From Pisaster brevispinus (Eukaryota > Echinodermata > Asteroidea > Forcipulatida > Asteriidae): a stretch of 64,000 nt of DNA. A program made the position numbers and the translations under genes. Location: the NCBI GenBank assembly GCA_023634235.1, contig JAMKCF010000001.1, positions 6,822,758 to 6,886,757 on the forward strand, read 5' to 3'. Below the pieces are notes generated by a model. The model saw nothing but the letters and a program-made list of their open reading frames with translations. It made no database searches and had not been told where the DNA came from. Below are positions 31,387-44,694 of the stretch, in pieces (the first letter of the stretch is position 1; the number at the start of each line of letters is the position of its first letter).

Positions 31387-32697
31387 TTGATAAATGAGTA
31401 CAATACTCCCCCAAAAAAACTCATAGCTTTTCTCACGCATGCTCAAAAAATAAACGGTTCAACAAGAGCAACACAGTTCATAACAAACCTATCCAGGGTA
31501 AACCTTTCTTCAATAGAGAAGGTCGCCTTAGGAAAAGGTTTAAACTTTGTTCCTACTCCAGCTAAACCCACCCGTAAAAAACTTCTGAGTGATTTCAACA
31601 TCTTCCAAAGAAGAATGAGAGTTGCCTTCCTAATGTATAACAAACCTGCTAAGGCTCAACCTTTCAAACCACCCTCAAAATGGCGTCCAAATTCAACACA
31701 ATGTGCGACACTCGAGAATTATTTGGAAGCCACAAAGAACCAATTTGCTCATGTTCGATTGCGCAATCAGCTCAGAAATATGACAAAACAAGAAATTTCA
31801 GCCATAACCAAACTGAAACGGAATCCAGACATCGTAATTAAACCTTACGACAAAGGAAGAGGCATTTGCATAAAGAACCGCAATGATTACCTAGAAGTAG
31901 GCTACCGACATCTTGAATCCGAGCACTACACAAAGCTTGACCAAGATATCACACAACAGACCACCACTTTGGTCCACCAGCTCCTCATTGATATGCATAG
32001 AAACAACCTTATCAATAAACAAACCCTGGCCTATCTTGATCCACTTCCGCAACCAAGCAACTGCCCAACTATGTACTTTCTCCCGAAAATACATAAAACA
32101 CCACCCCGGGCACGCCCTTCGTAGGGAGACCTATAATAAGTGGTTGTTCAAGCCCCACAGCCAAAATATCACAATTCGTGGACTTTTTCCTTCTTCCGAT
32201 AGTTACCGCCCAACCAACATATGTCCGCGATACCGCAGACATAATGCGAAAACTTGAAGAGGCCACATTTCCACAAAATGTTCTGTTAACAAGTATTGAT
32301 GTTGTCTCAATGTACACAAACGTCCGTCAGACGGAAGCAATAAACAGCGTTTGCAACATCCTCACCTGGTGGCGCTATAGAGACGACATACTTGTCATCT
32401 ATAACAGCACCCTTGACAATTTCAAGAGCCTCATCCATAAAACAACACTGGTCTCTAGTACGCAACAATGAAACACTTTCGGAGATCTTTCCAGATCCCC
32501 CTCTCATTGCGTACAGAAAAGATCAAAACATAAGGGAAAAGTTGATCAGAGCAAAACTAAACCGGGGTCAAACCCCCAAACAGCTCGCCCCTCCCCCTAA
32601 TGATTCGGGTTTTGTAGACCCGGACGAAACACTAAACATCCTAATCTCCTTACTGGAAGAACAGGTCACATATACTGAAAACTCAACTCAGGATTAA
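31387..32697 (+). pseudogene. Penelope-like reverse transcriptase, frameshifted and internally deleted
   Basis: The N-terminal part matches Penelope-like elements: GLNFVPTP, the fingers motif PYDKGRGICI at about 31848 and YFLPKIHK at about 32085. A one-base loss in the C/G run near 32105 shifts the frame. The next frame gives GRPIISGCSSPT, SQFVDFFLLP and SIDVVSMYTNV (palm motif A) near 32300. About 100 residues expected next are missing: the frame jumps to WWRYRDDILVIY, the catalytic RYxDD box, at about 32372. A second jump leads to HWSLVRNNETL and REKLIRAKL in the thumb. No GIY-YIG endonuclease follows. The two deletions make it inactive. Confidence 0.75.
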
Positions 32698-32699
32698 AT

Positions 32700-35600
32700 A
32701 TCCGCATTCGGATTAACTACATTTACCTGAACCCAAGCGAATTACAGACATATAATGTCTCTAACGAGACATGTGACCCACGGATTCTAATAGAATCACT
32801 CACACGCAACTGATGATTGCCAAGAAGGCATGAAAACATGTTACTGCTACAAAGAGAGGATCTGAAAAAGTATCCTCGCGGTCTCTCATAACAATCCATT
32901 TATTGACACAACTGTCAATCCGTTTCTTTTGGTCCCTTCTATGTTTGTCAACTAACCCGGTCAACCTGACAAAATTACAAACATAATACCCAGATGTCGA
33001 CCCTACCCATAAAATCTGTAAAAAAATAAATTACAGTTTTTTTGTGTATATCTCAAGTCAACAGGGTAGGAGCGTCACTGAATGGGACAGCGCCATCATT
33101 TATCTATCATTTATCTATCATAAAGACAAGGGATCAGTCTTCATTAGTGGTTCCATCTCGCGAAAAATGACTACCTTGACACGTGCGCGTGTTTAAGCGA
33201 TAAACACGCACTTGAAAGTTTTCTGAGCATGTGCACAAATCACACAAGGCCGTTGTTCTGATTCGATCCGACGCACGAGCGATCAGACTACCCGAGGCCC
33301 CCACCGACCACCGAACGAGTGGCCACATAATACGATTGACTACTTTCTTAGAAAATATCTGCGAACATCAGTCGATGTGGTACACAACAAAATCAATGTA
33401 AGTTCCTGCAATTAATTTTTAGTTTTGACTTTTACTGCTTGACATTGTTTGTCCACTCGAACTTGCAACTCCAAATCTATTTAACAAAACGAAAAAGTAA
33501 AATTATCCCTTTATTATGCAGCCAACAAACAAGCCCAAAGTCAAACTGCCAAATGCCATGTCGTGGCAGTTTCGCAGCCATGTGGTGCACTTGCACCATG
33601 CATATGAAATGAATATAAAAACCCTCCATATGTCAACGATGATTGTGTTAGTTAATTAGAGAGGAGCCAGGGTAAACACATAATCCTTAGTGATGCCACC
33701 TAATTTGCCTATTTTATGTTTTTAATCATTGGTGTCACCAACACAGCAGTTGCTCTTCACAATTACTATTTTAACTAGTTAGTATTGCTTGTTTTAATGT
33801 TTGTACACGGTACACATTTTGACCGGCTCGGGATCATTGACCAGTTCGACTTTGCATTGACCATACAGTTAAATTATTTCTCACATTACCAATTTCTGTT
33901 TATACGTGTTACGAATAACATCCAATAAACCAACAAACCCAAAATAAGGTGCCATCCATCACCGCAAATATTTTATGGAAATGTTTCTGAAGTTTGTCTG
34001 CGATATTGATCATTATAAAAAAAATGTTGGTTGAAAAATGCTGTTTAAAGTTCTTACCTTTAAAATTTGAATGCCTGGGCGATTAAGATTAATGTGAAAA
34101 ACTAAGTATGTGTAAATAATATTTCACGTAAATACTGAGCAGTCGTCTTGTTTGTTTGAGGAGATGAATTTACCAAAATCTACTTGTTGGGGGCATCGTA
34201 CCCTTGACCTGGGCATCATACCCTTGACCTGTTCAGGATCACTCAACATCTCATTGCGTCAAATAGTGATGCACTCAGTGAGGTGAAATCAAATGGCTGC
34301 AGTAGAAATTTTATATATTGCTTTTAAGATACACTACATCAAAAAATTCTTGTAGTAATATATTTTTTTTTTTAGAAACAAAATTTGGAGGAGTGTTTGC
34401 GACTGTAAGAATAGATATTCAGGTCAATGGTGTCTTTAGGCGCGCTTAACTTTTTCATTTGCCTTTGTTGCTGTTTTGTGTTTATGTCGCTGTGTTTTTG
34501 CACTGCTGTTGAAGACACTTATATGACATTTACTGGAGAAAGGAAGTCTCCCTCCATGCTAACACACTTTTGAAGTTTGTGTCCTTAAGAGACAGTTTTA
34601 TAAATAGGAGTATGGTTTTGCAATAAAGGGCACGCTACTGATTCAGAATAGAATCACCAATCCTGAACTGGTCAAACAGGTGACTATACTTTTCTCGAAG
34701 TCTCTTCAAAAGTATTTTAAAAAAATTGTCAGTGGATACTTGGTGAGTTTTATGACATGTTTAGGTAAACATCACCTTTTTAAAAAAACATGTCTAAAGA
34801 TTGCAACACAAACAATGTGAATTCAAAAAGTGATCTAGAACTGGTCAAACGACTGTGCTAGTACTACATATATACATACACTAGCACTTAGAATAGTAGT
34901 AGTAGTATTACAATAGAAGTACTATGTTGTGCTGCAGCAGCTGCAGCAGCAGTACAGTACTACACTGGCCTACTTTAATTTAGTGTTTGTTTTTAGTTAA
35001 TGTTAACTTTGTGCCTTACTCAAACCTCGGTGTCAAATTCGGAAGGGTATCTGGTAAATCAAAATGTGTTTTATGGAGATGTGAAGTCATGATTGTCAGA
35101 CAAAACTTTTTATAGACCCATACATAACATACATTAGTATTGGCAATGAAATATTGACATTAAAAAAAAAGTTCCCAAGGCTGTTGACAATGTCATATGG
35201 GCTACATCACTCAATCACTTCCACAATTTGTCTTGTTATTGTTTGCTCAAAAGAAAATTCTTACATGTTTCATAGACTAGTACAACCTTTTTAAAAATAT
35301 AAACCTAATTAATGTAAAATTTTCTCTATAAATGCAATCAGCCCTCAATCTCCACATCCGTTTATGATTTAAAGGAGAGCCGATGTCCATAAAAATGAAA
35401 AGGCTAAGTTTCGTGTCATTGTGTGATTATGTTCCATTAAAAAGTGATTAAAAATTGTTTTTTTGTAGTTTGAGTTCATTAGGAGTGTTTATCAATCGAT
35501 TAAAAAATTCCCTTCAACGGCCGCATTTGAATGCTTGGTGCTTTTCGTGACGTAAAGTCGGGAAGCTAAAAAGCTTTAGTCTGGTCCCTGTTCTTGTGGG

Positions 35601-35825
35601 TCTAGGTACCAGACATTGTTTACACGCGTGTGTGTGTGGTTGTGTGTGTACATGCATCATACACGTGTACAATGTACAATGTGCTGCTTACACATGTACA
35701 CGCGCAAGCCCACCTGTGTTGTTACAGTTGTAGCATTCAACCTCCTGGCGTCCGCTTTTACTGTTTGTTGTAAACGTTACGATACGGACTACGAACTGTA
35801 CGAGTATTTAGGAGATTCCAACAAA
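32700..35825. other. Non-array DNA right of the Penelope-like element
   Basis: Short features only: ATCATTTATCT twice near 33095-33120, a direct repeat of GGGCATC(G/A)TACCCTTGACCT at 34191-34231, a TAG/CAG triplet tract near 34890-34965 and a TG-rich tract at 35620-35660. No exon other than the one starting at 35826. Confidence 0.4.
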
Positions 35826-36082
35826 ATGGCCAGTCGTTCAGAATCGTCCAGTCATTCAGAATCGTCAACATCAGATTCTGTAGAATTTTCACTCTCAGAC
35901 TCGGAGGACTCGCGCTCGTACTCCGATAGTCGGGGGAGTGGAGAATCTGGCGATGCTTTCGAGCTTGGTGCACAACCATACATGTTCGAGCCGGAAGTCA
36001 GTAGCGATGACGGGTCCTCTGGATCGAACGACTCTTCTGACGACGAGGACCGAGATAGTGATCGTTTGGAGAATACTATTTG
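35826..36082 (+). CDS. First exon of a P2X7-cytoplasmic-domain-like protein
   Basis: Starts at ATG in the context ACAAAATGG and ends at donor GTGAGA after 257 nt (85 codons plus 2 bases). The peptide is Ser/Asp/Glu-rich (MASRSESSSHSESSTSDS...), then GDAFELGAQPYMFEPE, an acidic run and DRLENT before the splice site. A disordered acidic start followed by PYMFEP and RLxNTxW is what I remember just ahead of the Cys-rich domain shared with the P2X7 receptor tail in many invertebrate proteins. The Cys-rich exons are not visible downstream: the repeat array starts 550 bp later. It may be a truncated copy, or a gene with a very long intron. Confidence 0.55.
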
Positions 36083-36630
36083 GTGAGATTTAAAAGTATA
36101 AATCGGGGGATAACTTCAGTTTTAATTATTAATCTGTTTTCAGCAGCCCATAATATTTAATAGTTACCTAATACTAAGCCCATTGTTATAAAGCCAAAGT
36201 TTATCACTGCCGATGTCACTGATCAACACTTTACAGGAATGACAGGTCTATGAAATACCAAACTAGAATTTAGTTGCGAGCTACATCAAACCGTTAGTAC
36301 ATGCTGAACTGTACAAGTTGTTTGATTTTTAATTGAATTGGCAATGGTTTAGGGTCGACTTAATTGAATTCGGGTCCCTAATTCAGTGAATTGAACTGAA
36401 TCATTGTAATTGTGATTTAACATGCCATAAGCATGATTTTCCTGCAATGTATTTTTGTTTTTCTCTCTAAACTGAAATCTAGCTGTCATGAGTTTTGAAC
36501 AAAAACATCCCAAGTTTCGTCATGGACTGAAAAATAACCGAGGACAGAATTTAGACGCAAGATCTGTAACAATTCACTCCTACTGCTACCTGTACAAGTT
36601 GTAATTGTATACAATGTACAAAGTATTTTT
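36083..36630. other. Apparent intron start before the array
   Basis: AT-rich, no exon with good splice sites seen. It ends at the hairpin at 36631. Confidence 0.4.
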
Positions 36631-36701
36631 AGGTGTTCGTGCAATTGTGCACGAACACCTATTGATTTTTTTTAAAGGTGTTCGGCTAACAGCCGAACAA
36701 C
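36631..36701. repeat. Two hairpins at inner end of right arm
   Basis: 36631-36660 is AGGTGTTCGTGC...GCACGAACACCT (30 bp, fully palindromic apart from the loop). 36676-36701 is the GGCT type, AGGTGTTCGGCT...AGCCGAACAAC, followed by TATTGTTATTATG. The two stem classes side by side link the left-arm and right-arm hairpins into one family. Confidence 0.85.
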
Positions 36702-36723
36702 TATTGTTATTATGTATTGAAAA

Positions 36724-37160
36724 CCAAAGATCGTTACCGCCTACGGCGCTATACGATCTTTGATTGAAACTGTAAAGCCACCTATAGGAATACTTTTGGC
36801 GTCGCTCGCTATTTCATTGTATACTTCCGGTTAAACAGGAATATACAAATAATTAATTGAAATAATATAATACAACTGGCAGTGCAAAATCTGTATGTAC
36901 AATATCCCGTGCCAGATGGGCGAAATTTTTAAAGGGCTTTGAGGTGCAAAATACAACCAAAAAACCTGATGCCAATGTAACACAAACATAAACATTTGTC
37001 AAGAAACGGGAGTTGTTACAAAGTGTGGTACAAGATTAACTATAAAAAACAACACATTGTATAAAAATTAATTTTTTTATGTTCAATGTTTTTGAACTAC
37101 GTCATCATGTAACGTTCCACCGAACACCGTATTTTTGTAATAAACACAAATTCTAAGTCT
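36724..37160 (-). repeat. Array unit R0, head portion only
   Basis: Begins with the nested palindrome CAAAGATCGT...ACGATCTTTG and ends, reading minus strand, at the head CTAGACTTAG. It lacks the tail half of the unit. The CACGTG segment is missing too. Confidence 0.65.
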
Positions 37161-37164
37161 AGTT

Positions 37165-37500
37165 AGGTGTTCGGCTAACAGCCGAACAACTATTGTTATT
37201 GTTATGTTTGTTTTTTGTTTTTTTGTTTTTTAGGTGTTCGGCTAACAGCCGAACAACTATTGTTACTGTTATGTTTTTTTTAGGTGTTCGGCTAACAGCC
37301 GAACAACTATTGTTATTGTTCTGTTTTTTTTTGTTTTTTAGGTGTTCGGCTAAAAGCCGAACAACTATTGTTATTGTTCTGGTTTTTTTTTTAGGTGTTC
37401 GGCTAACAGCCGAACAACTATTGTTATTGTTCTGGTTTTTTAGGTGTTCGGCTAACAGCCGAACAACTATTGTTATTGTTATGTTTTGTTTTTTTTTGTT
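37165..37500. repeat. Hairpin cluster, six copies
   Basis: Six copies of AGGTGTTCGGCTAACAGCCG then AACAACTATTGTTA(T/C)TGTT, separated by T-rich spacers of varying length. One copy has AAA instead of AAC in the loop; all stems are intact. The cluster lies exactly between the head of R0 and the tail of R1. Confidence 0.9.
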
Positions 37501-37508
37501 TTTTTTTT

Positions 37509-40500
37509 TCCTCGTGTTCTTCTTTCCCTCCGAACCTTCTCCAGCAATTTTAAACAAAAGTAAAGCTTGTACAAACTTAAAACTTACTGTGTACATAGGC
37601 AATAGTGAGTAGATGAAACCGCCACTTTTTTGGAATGATGACGACATTGATGACGTCATGACGAGGTTTTTAATGTTGAAAACAGACCATTTGCTTTGTG
37701 CTGTATCTTCGTGAATTTGAAAGCTATGAAACTCATAATTGGGCATATGATAGATCGAGATTGGGGCAACATTTGAAAAGTTAACGCCAAAATCGTATGA
37801 CCTTCACTTCCGGTCTTAACGGAAGGTCAAAGTCTGCCTTTGTGTTTTTTCGTAAAAAAATTCAAATTTTTGTCATAACTCAAAATTGAAATTGATTTGA
37901 ACATTGAAACTCATAAGGCAATTGAACATTATCATCAAAACGCCACAAACATGATGATGTCATGATGACGTCATCGGGTATTGAATTACATTAAATCAAA
38001 AATTTATATTTGTAAGAAATAATAACTCATGAACCACATGTTGGATTTTTACAATCTACACAACATCGGATTGGTCGTTAAAAGGTCAACAAATGCTACA
38101 CACAACATGACCCCATTTGACTTTGACTTCCGGTTGAAATCGGAAGTTAAAGGTACAAATTATGTTATTTGGGGCTCTGGAGCCTAAGTGAAGCAAAATA
38201 TGAAAAAACTTTCAATGAATATAATTTTGTTTAGCTCACGAGCATTCTAGAAATATAATACGTGACGTCATAGCTACGTCACAACGAAAATCGTAGACGA
38301 GGACGAATTTTATTTTATTTTGCTATCTCCAAAACTAAAGCTTGTACCGACTTGAAACTTACCAATTACCTAGACCACAGTGTGTACATGACAAAAAAAC
38401 AAGTTTTGGAATGATGACGTCATCGATGACGTCATTACGTTAAATTGAAGTTTTATGTTAAAATAATCATATCTCAAGAACCATATATGCTACATACATG
38501 ATAATGTAACCATATAAAAGCTCTTGAGATATTAAACACTTCTTACACACAGTGTGACCCCATTTGACCTTTACTTCCGGTCGAAACCGGAAGTTGAAAT
38601 TTTGTAAATAAAAAATCGTATCTCATTTACTTAAATGTTTTTGTTAATATAATTACGTGATTTTAAAACCCTTAGACGATTCTACAAATGTTTACGATGT
38701 GTGACCCCATTTGACCTTCACTTCCGGTCCAAACCGGAAGTATAAGTTTGCACATACAAAAATGTGTATCTTATTAATGAAACGTGGTACATTAATAATC
38801 ATTAGGCCATGAGAATGAAAGTTATAGATTTGCGTCCGGGCATTTTTGAAATGACATGAGGCTTTTTTCATTTTTCATTACTCATTATTTTCTCGTAGTA
38901 AGCTTCTTCAACAATGTAATTGCAATATAACAAGTGTGTATGTAGTTATTATTGCTAGTGATCTTGCTATATTGGGTACACAAACTCCTGAGATTTCCCT
39001 ACATCTGTCTCACATACCATGCGTACTAACAAAAAAACGTCCGTTCAAAATTCTCAAAATACCAAATGCGCCCGTTCAAAAAATGTAGCGCCAGGACAAA
39101 ATCGTCGAGCGCCCGGGCAACAGAATCCCGACGTACATGTACACACGCACAATCCACCGTTAATAGTGTGCAGCGACGGGTACCCAGAGGTCGGCTATTT
39201 CGTAACGGCATTTCGCGTGCATTTTTCTCTGTGTCGCAGGGCATCCTGACTACATTTTTAGTCGATGAACGGAACCTTGTCTCAAATACTCAATAATTAA
39301 GTCGACCCCGCGCTATCATGAGAGATGTTATTATTGTACATTGTCCACCCTGTGGAGAACCCTGCTTGTATACTACTAATAAAATGCGTAAATATAACCT
39401 TTTACCCTTGTTTGATGATTTGAAACTTGAAAATTTGTGATGCAGAGTCCTTTTTGTGAAAAAAATGATTTCTTTTGAAAATAATGAAATTTTTCGGCGG
39501 TAGCTTTCAGAGCAAGCGGGCGGTGGACGCAAATCTATCATTTTCATTCTCATGGCCTTACACCATTTCAAAGCTTTTGGGCAATTCTAGATATCTTCTA
39601 CAGAGTGTGACCCCAGTTGACCTTTAGTTCCTGTCAAAACCGGAAGTTGAAGTTTCATATGACAAACCTTCATGCTATGATCTTGCATAAAGATTAACAA
39701 AAGCTACAAGTAACTGATAGTTGAAACTCAACAGACAGTTGAACCTTAGTATCAAGACGACACAAGCTTAATGATGTCATGATGACGTCATCGGGTATTG
39801 AATTACATTAAATCAAAGTTTATTATTTGTAAAAAATCATAACTCATGAACCACATGTTGGATTTTTACAATCTACACATCATCGGATTGCTCGTTAAAA
39901 GGTCAACAAATGCTACACACAACATGACCCCATTTGACCTTGACTTCCGGTTAAAATCGGAAGTTGAAAGTTTAAAAAATTCATATCTCAAAAACTATTC
40001 AACCTTTTAACCTGAATTTTGCATCAGGATATAGATGAGTTATCCTGCCGTAAATTTTGCACAGAAATAATAACATTTTAATCTTTGCATTTGGTTCAAA
40101 TTTGACATCAAAGCGCAAGTGTCTGTTGAACGACCTTGTACGACAACGCACGGTAGTGTACAATGTATGTCAAACCTGTACCAGCCACGCACGTGTACGA
40201 GCACGTGTAGTCAAGGTCTCGCTACTACACGTCCATACAGCCACATGAACATTGTGCGCGTGGTTTTTAAGTTAACATGTCTGTATTGAAACAAAAGATC
40301 GTTAGCGCCGTCGCTATACGATCTTTGATTGAAACTGTAAAGCCACAAATAGGAATACATTTGGCGTCGCTCGCTATTTCATTGTATATTGCACATCCAA
40401 ATAATGGTAGTCCGTGTAATATTTGAAAAATTCATAACTCCTTAACCACACAATGGGTTGTTACAATCCATACGTCGTCTGAACGGTATTGATAAATTAA

Positions 40501-40964
40501 ACACGCGGTACACAAGCAAAATAATTTCTCAACAACACATTTGAATTTTTATTTATTGTTAGTAATAACTTAAGAAACTTAAGAAACGACATACACAACA
40601 TTCGACTTAACCATTTAACCTTGACTTCCGGTTAAACAGGAAAATACAAATAATTAATTGAAATAATATAATACAACTGGCATTGCAGAAATCTGTATGA
40701 ACAATATCCCGTGCCAGATGGGCGAAACTTTTAAAGGACTTTGAGGTGCAAAATAAAACCAAAAAACCTGATGCCAATGTAACACAAACATAAACTTTGT
40801 CAAGAAACGGGAGTTGTTACAAGTGTGGTACAAGTTTAACTCAAAAAACAACACATTGTATAAAAATTCATCTTTTTATGTTCAATGTTTTTGAACTACG
40901 TCATCATGTAACGTTCCACCGAACACCGTATTTTTGTAATAAACAAAAATTCTATGTCTAGTGT
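37509..40964 (-). repeat. Array unit R1, long variant (3.5 kb)
   Basis: Tail CCTCGTGTTCTTCTTTCCCTC at the left and head with TTTTTGTTTATTACAAAAAT at the right. A 1.5-kb segment absent from short units, 38150-39650, is shared with R7 (52765-54210). It contains ETS palindromes, CRE-like TGACGTCATC, the CACGTG segment near 40190 and the GATCGT palindrome at 40291. Confidence 0.8.
39019..39296 (+). other. GC-richer island in long unit, duplicated at 53609
   Basis: Open in two plus-strand frames and one minus-strand frame (about 72-76 codons) with CpG-rich sequence (CCAGGACAAAATCG, GCGCCCGGGCAACAG). The second copy lacks about 50 bp near 39030-39085, so the reading frame entering the island is not conserved. 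Probably not a gene. Confidence 0.3.
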
Positions 40965-40982
40965 TATTGTTATGGTTTTTTT

Positions 40983-41212
40983 AGGTGTTCGGCTAATAGC
41001 CGAACAACTATTGTTACTGTTATGTTTTTAGGTGTTCGGCTAACAGCCGAACAACTGTTATTGTTATGTTTTTTTTTTTTTAGGTGTTCGGCTAACAGCC
41101 AAACAATTATTAGGTGATCGGCTAACAGCTAAACAACTATTGTTATTGTTATGTTTTTTTTTGGTTTTTTTAGGTGTTCGGCTAACAGCCGAACAACTAT
41201 TGTTACTGTTAT
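40983..41212. repeat. Hairpin cluster, five copies
   Basis: Five GGCT-type stem-loops. Two are degraded (AGCCAAAC and GGTGATCGGCT...AGCTAAAC), so decay is visible in this cluster whereas stems elsewhere are intact. Confidence 0.9.
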
Positions 41213-41223
41213 GTTTTTTTTTT

Positions 41224-42900
41224 TTCCTCGCGTTCTTCTTTCCCTCTGAACCTTCTCCAGCAATTTTAAACAAAAGTAAAGCTTGTACAAACTTAAAACT
41301 TACTGTGTACATAGGCAATAGTGGGTAGATGAAACCGCCACTTTTTTGGAATGATGACGACATTGATGACGTCATGACAAGGTTTTTAATGTTGAAAAAT
41401 GACCATTTACTTGTTGCTGTATCTCGACGAATATAAAAGCTATGATGTTCATACTGAGGCATCAAATAGATAAAGACTTGGACAACATTTGAAAAGTTAA
41501 CGTCAAAATCGTATGACCTTAACTTCCGGGTCGTTACCCTGGGTCGAAGTTTGCCTTCGTTGATTTTCCTTCAAAAAGTCATGTTTTTGGCTTTTCTACA
41601 GCATAACTCAAGATTGAGATTGATTTGAACATTGAAACTCATAAGAGATGTGAACAATATCATCAAGACGCCACAAACATGATGATGTCATGATGACGTC
41701 ATCGGGTATTGAATTACATTAAATCAATGTTTAATATTTGTAAAAAATCATAACTCATGAACCACATGTCGGATTTTTACAATCTACACATCATCGGATT
41801 GTTCGTTAAAAGGTCAACAAATGCTACACACAACATGACCCCATTTGACCTTGACTTCCGGTTCAAACCGGAAGTTGAAAATTTCACAAAATTCATATCT
41901 CAAAAACTACGTCATATTTTAACATGAAATTTGCATCAGGTTATAGATGAGTTATTATGCCGAAACTTTTGCACAGAGATTATAGCATTTTAATCTTTGC
42001 ATCTGGTCAAAACTGGGCGTCAAAGCGCAAGTGTCTGTTGAACGACCTTGTACGACAACGCACGGTAGTGTAGGCCTACACGTAAATACAATGTATGTCA
42101 AACCTGTACCAGCCACGCACGTGTACGAGCACGTGTAGTCAAGGTCTCGCTACACGTCCATACAGCCACATGTACATTGCGCGCGTAGTTTAAGTTAACA
42201 TGTCTGTATTGAAACCAAAGATCGTTACCGCCTACGGCGCTATACGATCTTTGATTGAAACTGTAAAGCCACCTATAGGAATACTTTTGGCGTCGCTCGC
42301 TATTTCATTGTATTCATTGTATATTGCACTTCCAAATAATGGTAGTCCGTGTAATATTTGAAAAATTCATAACTCCTTAACCACACAATGGATTGTTACA
42401 ATCCATACGTCGTCTGAACGGTATTGATAAATTAAACACGCGGTACACAAGAAAAAAAAATTCTCAACAACACATTTGAATTGTTATTTATTGATAGTAA
42501 TAACTTAAGAAACTTAAGAAACGACATACACAACATTCAACTTAACCATTTAACCTTGACTTCTGGTTATACAGGAAAATACAAATAATTACTTGAAATA
42601 ATATAATACAACTGGCATTGCAAAATCTGTATGTACAATATCCCGTGCCAGATGGGCGAAATTTTTAAAGGGCTTTGAGGTGCAAAATACAACCAAAAAA
42701 CCTGATGCCAATGTAACACAAACATAAACATTTGTCAAGAAACGGGAGTTGTTACAAAGTGTGGTACAAGATTAACTATAAAAAACAACACATTGTATAA
42801 AAATTCATCTTTTTATGTTCAATGTTTTTGAACTACGTCATCATGTAACGTTCCACCGAACACCGTATTTTTGTAATAAACAAAAATTCTAAGTCTAGTT
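41224..42900 (-). repeat. Array unit R2
   Basis: About 1.68 kb. A clean palindrome ACTTCCGGTT...AACCGGAAGT at 41854-41875 directly follows TTTGACCTTG. CACGTG segment at 42060-42190, GATCGT palindrome at about 42219-42253. The part at 41520-41620 resembles the 58560-58650 subtype (CTTCCGGGTCGTTACCC). Confidence 0.8.
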
Positions 42901-42905
42901 TTTTT

Positions 42906-42995
42906 AGGTGTTCGGCTAACAGCCGAACAACTATTGTTATTGTTATGTTTTTTAGGTGTTCGGCTAACAGCCGAACAACTATTGTTATTGTTATG
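42906..42995. repeat. Hairpin pair
   Basis: Two intact GGCT-type stem-loops followed by TATTGTTATTGTTATG and a T-rich run, between the head of R2 and the tail of R3. Confidence 0.9.
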
Positions 42996-43027
42996 TTTTT
43001 TTTTTTGTTTTTTTTTTTTGTTTTTTT

Positions 43028-44692
43028 TCCTCGTGTTCTTCTTTCCCTCTGAACCTTCTCCAGCAATTTTAAACAAAAGTAAAGCTTGTACAAACTTAAA
43101 ACTTACTGTGTACATAGGCAATAGTGAGTAGATAAAACTGCCACTTTTTTGGAATGATGACGACATTGATGACGTCATGAAAAGGTTTTTAATGTTGAAA
43201 AATGACCATTTGCTAATTGCTGTATCTTCGTGAATTTGAAAGCTATGAAACTCATAATTGGGCATCTGATAGATCAAGATTGGGGCAACATTTGAAAACT
43301 TTACGCAAAAATCGTATGACCTTCACTTCCGGTCTTAACGGAAGGTCGAAGTCTGCCTTTGTGGTTTTTCGTAAAAAAATTCAAATTTTTGTCATAACTA
43401 AAAATTGAAATTGATTTGGACATTGAAACTCATAAGGCAATTGAACGTTATCATCAAGACGCCACAAACATGATGATGTCATGATGACGTCATCGGGTAA
43501 TGAATTACATTAAATCAATGTTTAATATTTGTAGAAAATCATAACTCATGAACCACATGTCGGAATTCTTACAATCTACACATCATCGGATTGGTCGTTA
43601 AAAGGTTAACAAATGCTACACACAACATGACCCCATTTGACCTTGACTTCCGGTTCAAACCGGAAGTTGAAAATTTCACAAAATTCATATCTCAAAAACT
43701 ACGTCATATTTTAACATGAATTTTGCATCAGGTTATAGATGAGTTATTCTGCCGAAACTTTTGCACAGAGATTATAGCATTTTAATCTTTGCATCTGGTC
43801 AAAACTGGGAGTCAAAGCGCAAGTGTCTGTTGAACGACCTTGTACGACAACGCACGGTAGTGTAGGCCTACACGTAAATACAATATATGTCAAACCTGTA
43901 CCAGCCACGCACGTGTACGAGCACGTGTAGTCAAGGTCTCGCTACACGTCCATACAGCCACATGTACATTGCGCGCGTAGTTTAAGTTAACATGTCTGTA
44001 TTGAAACCAAAGATCGTTACCGCCTACGGCGCTATACGATCTTTGATTGAAACTGTAAAGCCACCTATAGGAATACTTTTGGCGTCGCTCGCTATTTCAT
44101 TGTATTCATTGTATATTGCACATCCAAATAATGGTAGTCCGTGTAATATTTGAAAAATTCATAACTCCTTAAACACACAATGGATTGTTACAATCCATAC
44201 GTCGTCTGAATGGTATTGATAAATTAAACACGCGGTACACAAGAAAAATAATTTCTCAACAACACATTTGAATTTGTATTTATTGATAGTAATAACTTAA
44301 GAAACTTAAGAAACGACATACACAATATTCAACTTAACCATTTAACCTTGACTTCCGGTTAAACAGGAATATACAAATAATTAGTTGAAATAATATAATA
44401 CAACTGGCATTGCAAAATCTGTATGTACAATATCCCGTGCCAGATGGGCCAAATTTTTAAAGGGCTTTGAGGTGCAAAATAAAACCAAAAAACCTGATGC
44501 CAATGTAACACAAACATAAACATTTGTCAAGAAACGGGAGTTGTTACAAAGTGTGGTACAAGTTTAACTATAAAAAACAACACATTGTATAAAAATTCAT
44601 CTTTTTATGTTCAATGTTTTTTGAACTACGTCATCATGTAACGTACCACCGAACACCGTATTTTTGTAATAAACAAAAATTCTAAGTCTAGT
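43028..44692 (-). repeat. Array unit R3
   Basis: About 1.66 kb and nearly identical to R2's right half, R4 and R6. Head CTAGACTTAG meets the tail of R4 directly at 44690 without hairpins, giving the plain head-to-tail junction. Confidence 0.8.
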
Positions 44693-44694
44693 TT

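Noticed and set aside
37165..37500. CRISPR-like array of palindromic repeats
   Set aside because: Spacers are T-rich and similar, unit spacing is irregular, the genome is eukaryotic and no cas-like gene exists. Better explained as element termini.
37159..37746. 195-residue minus-strand ORF with repeated VVRLLAEHLKN, and similar ORFs at 41064, 42819, 50363
   Set aside because: It is the translation of the hairpin cluster and its T-rich spacers (Asn/Lys runs) running into unit tails. Length follows hairpin number; no conserved start or domain.
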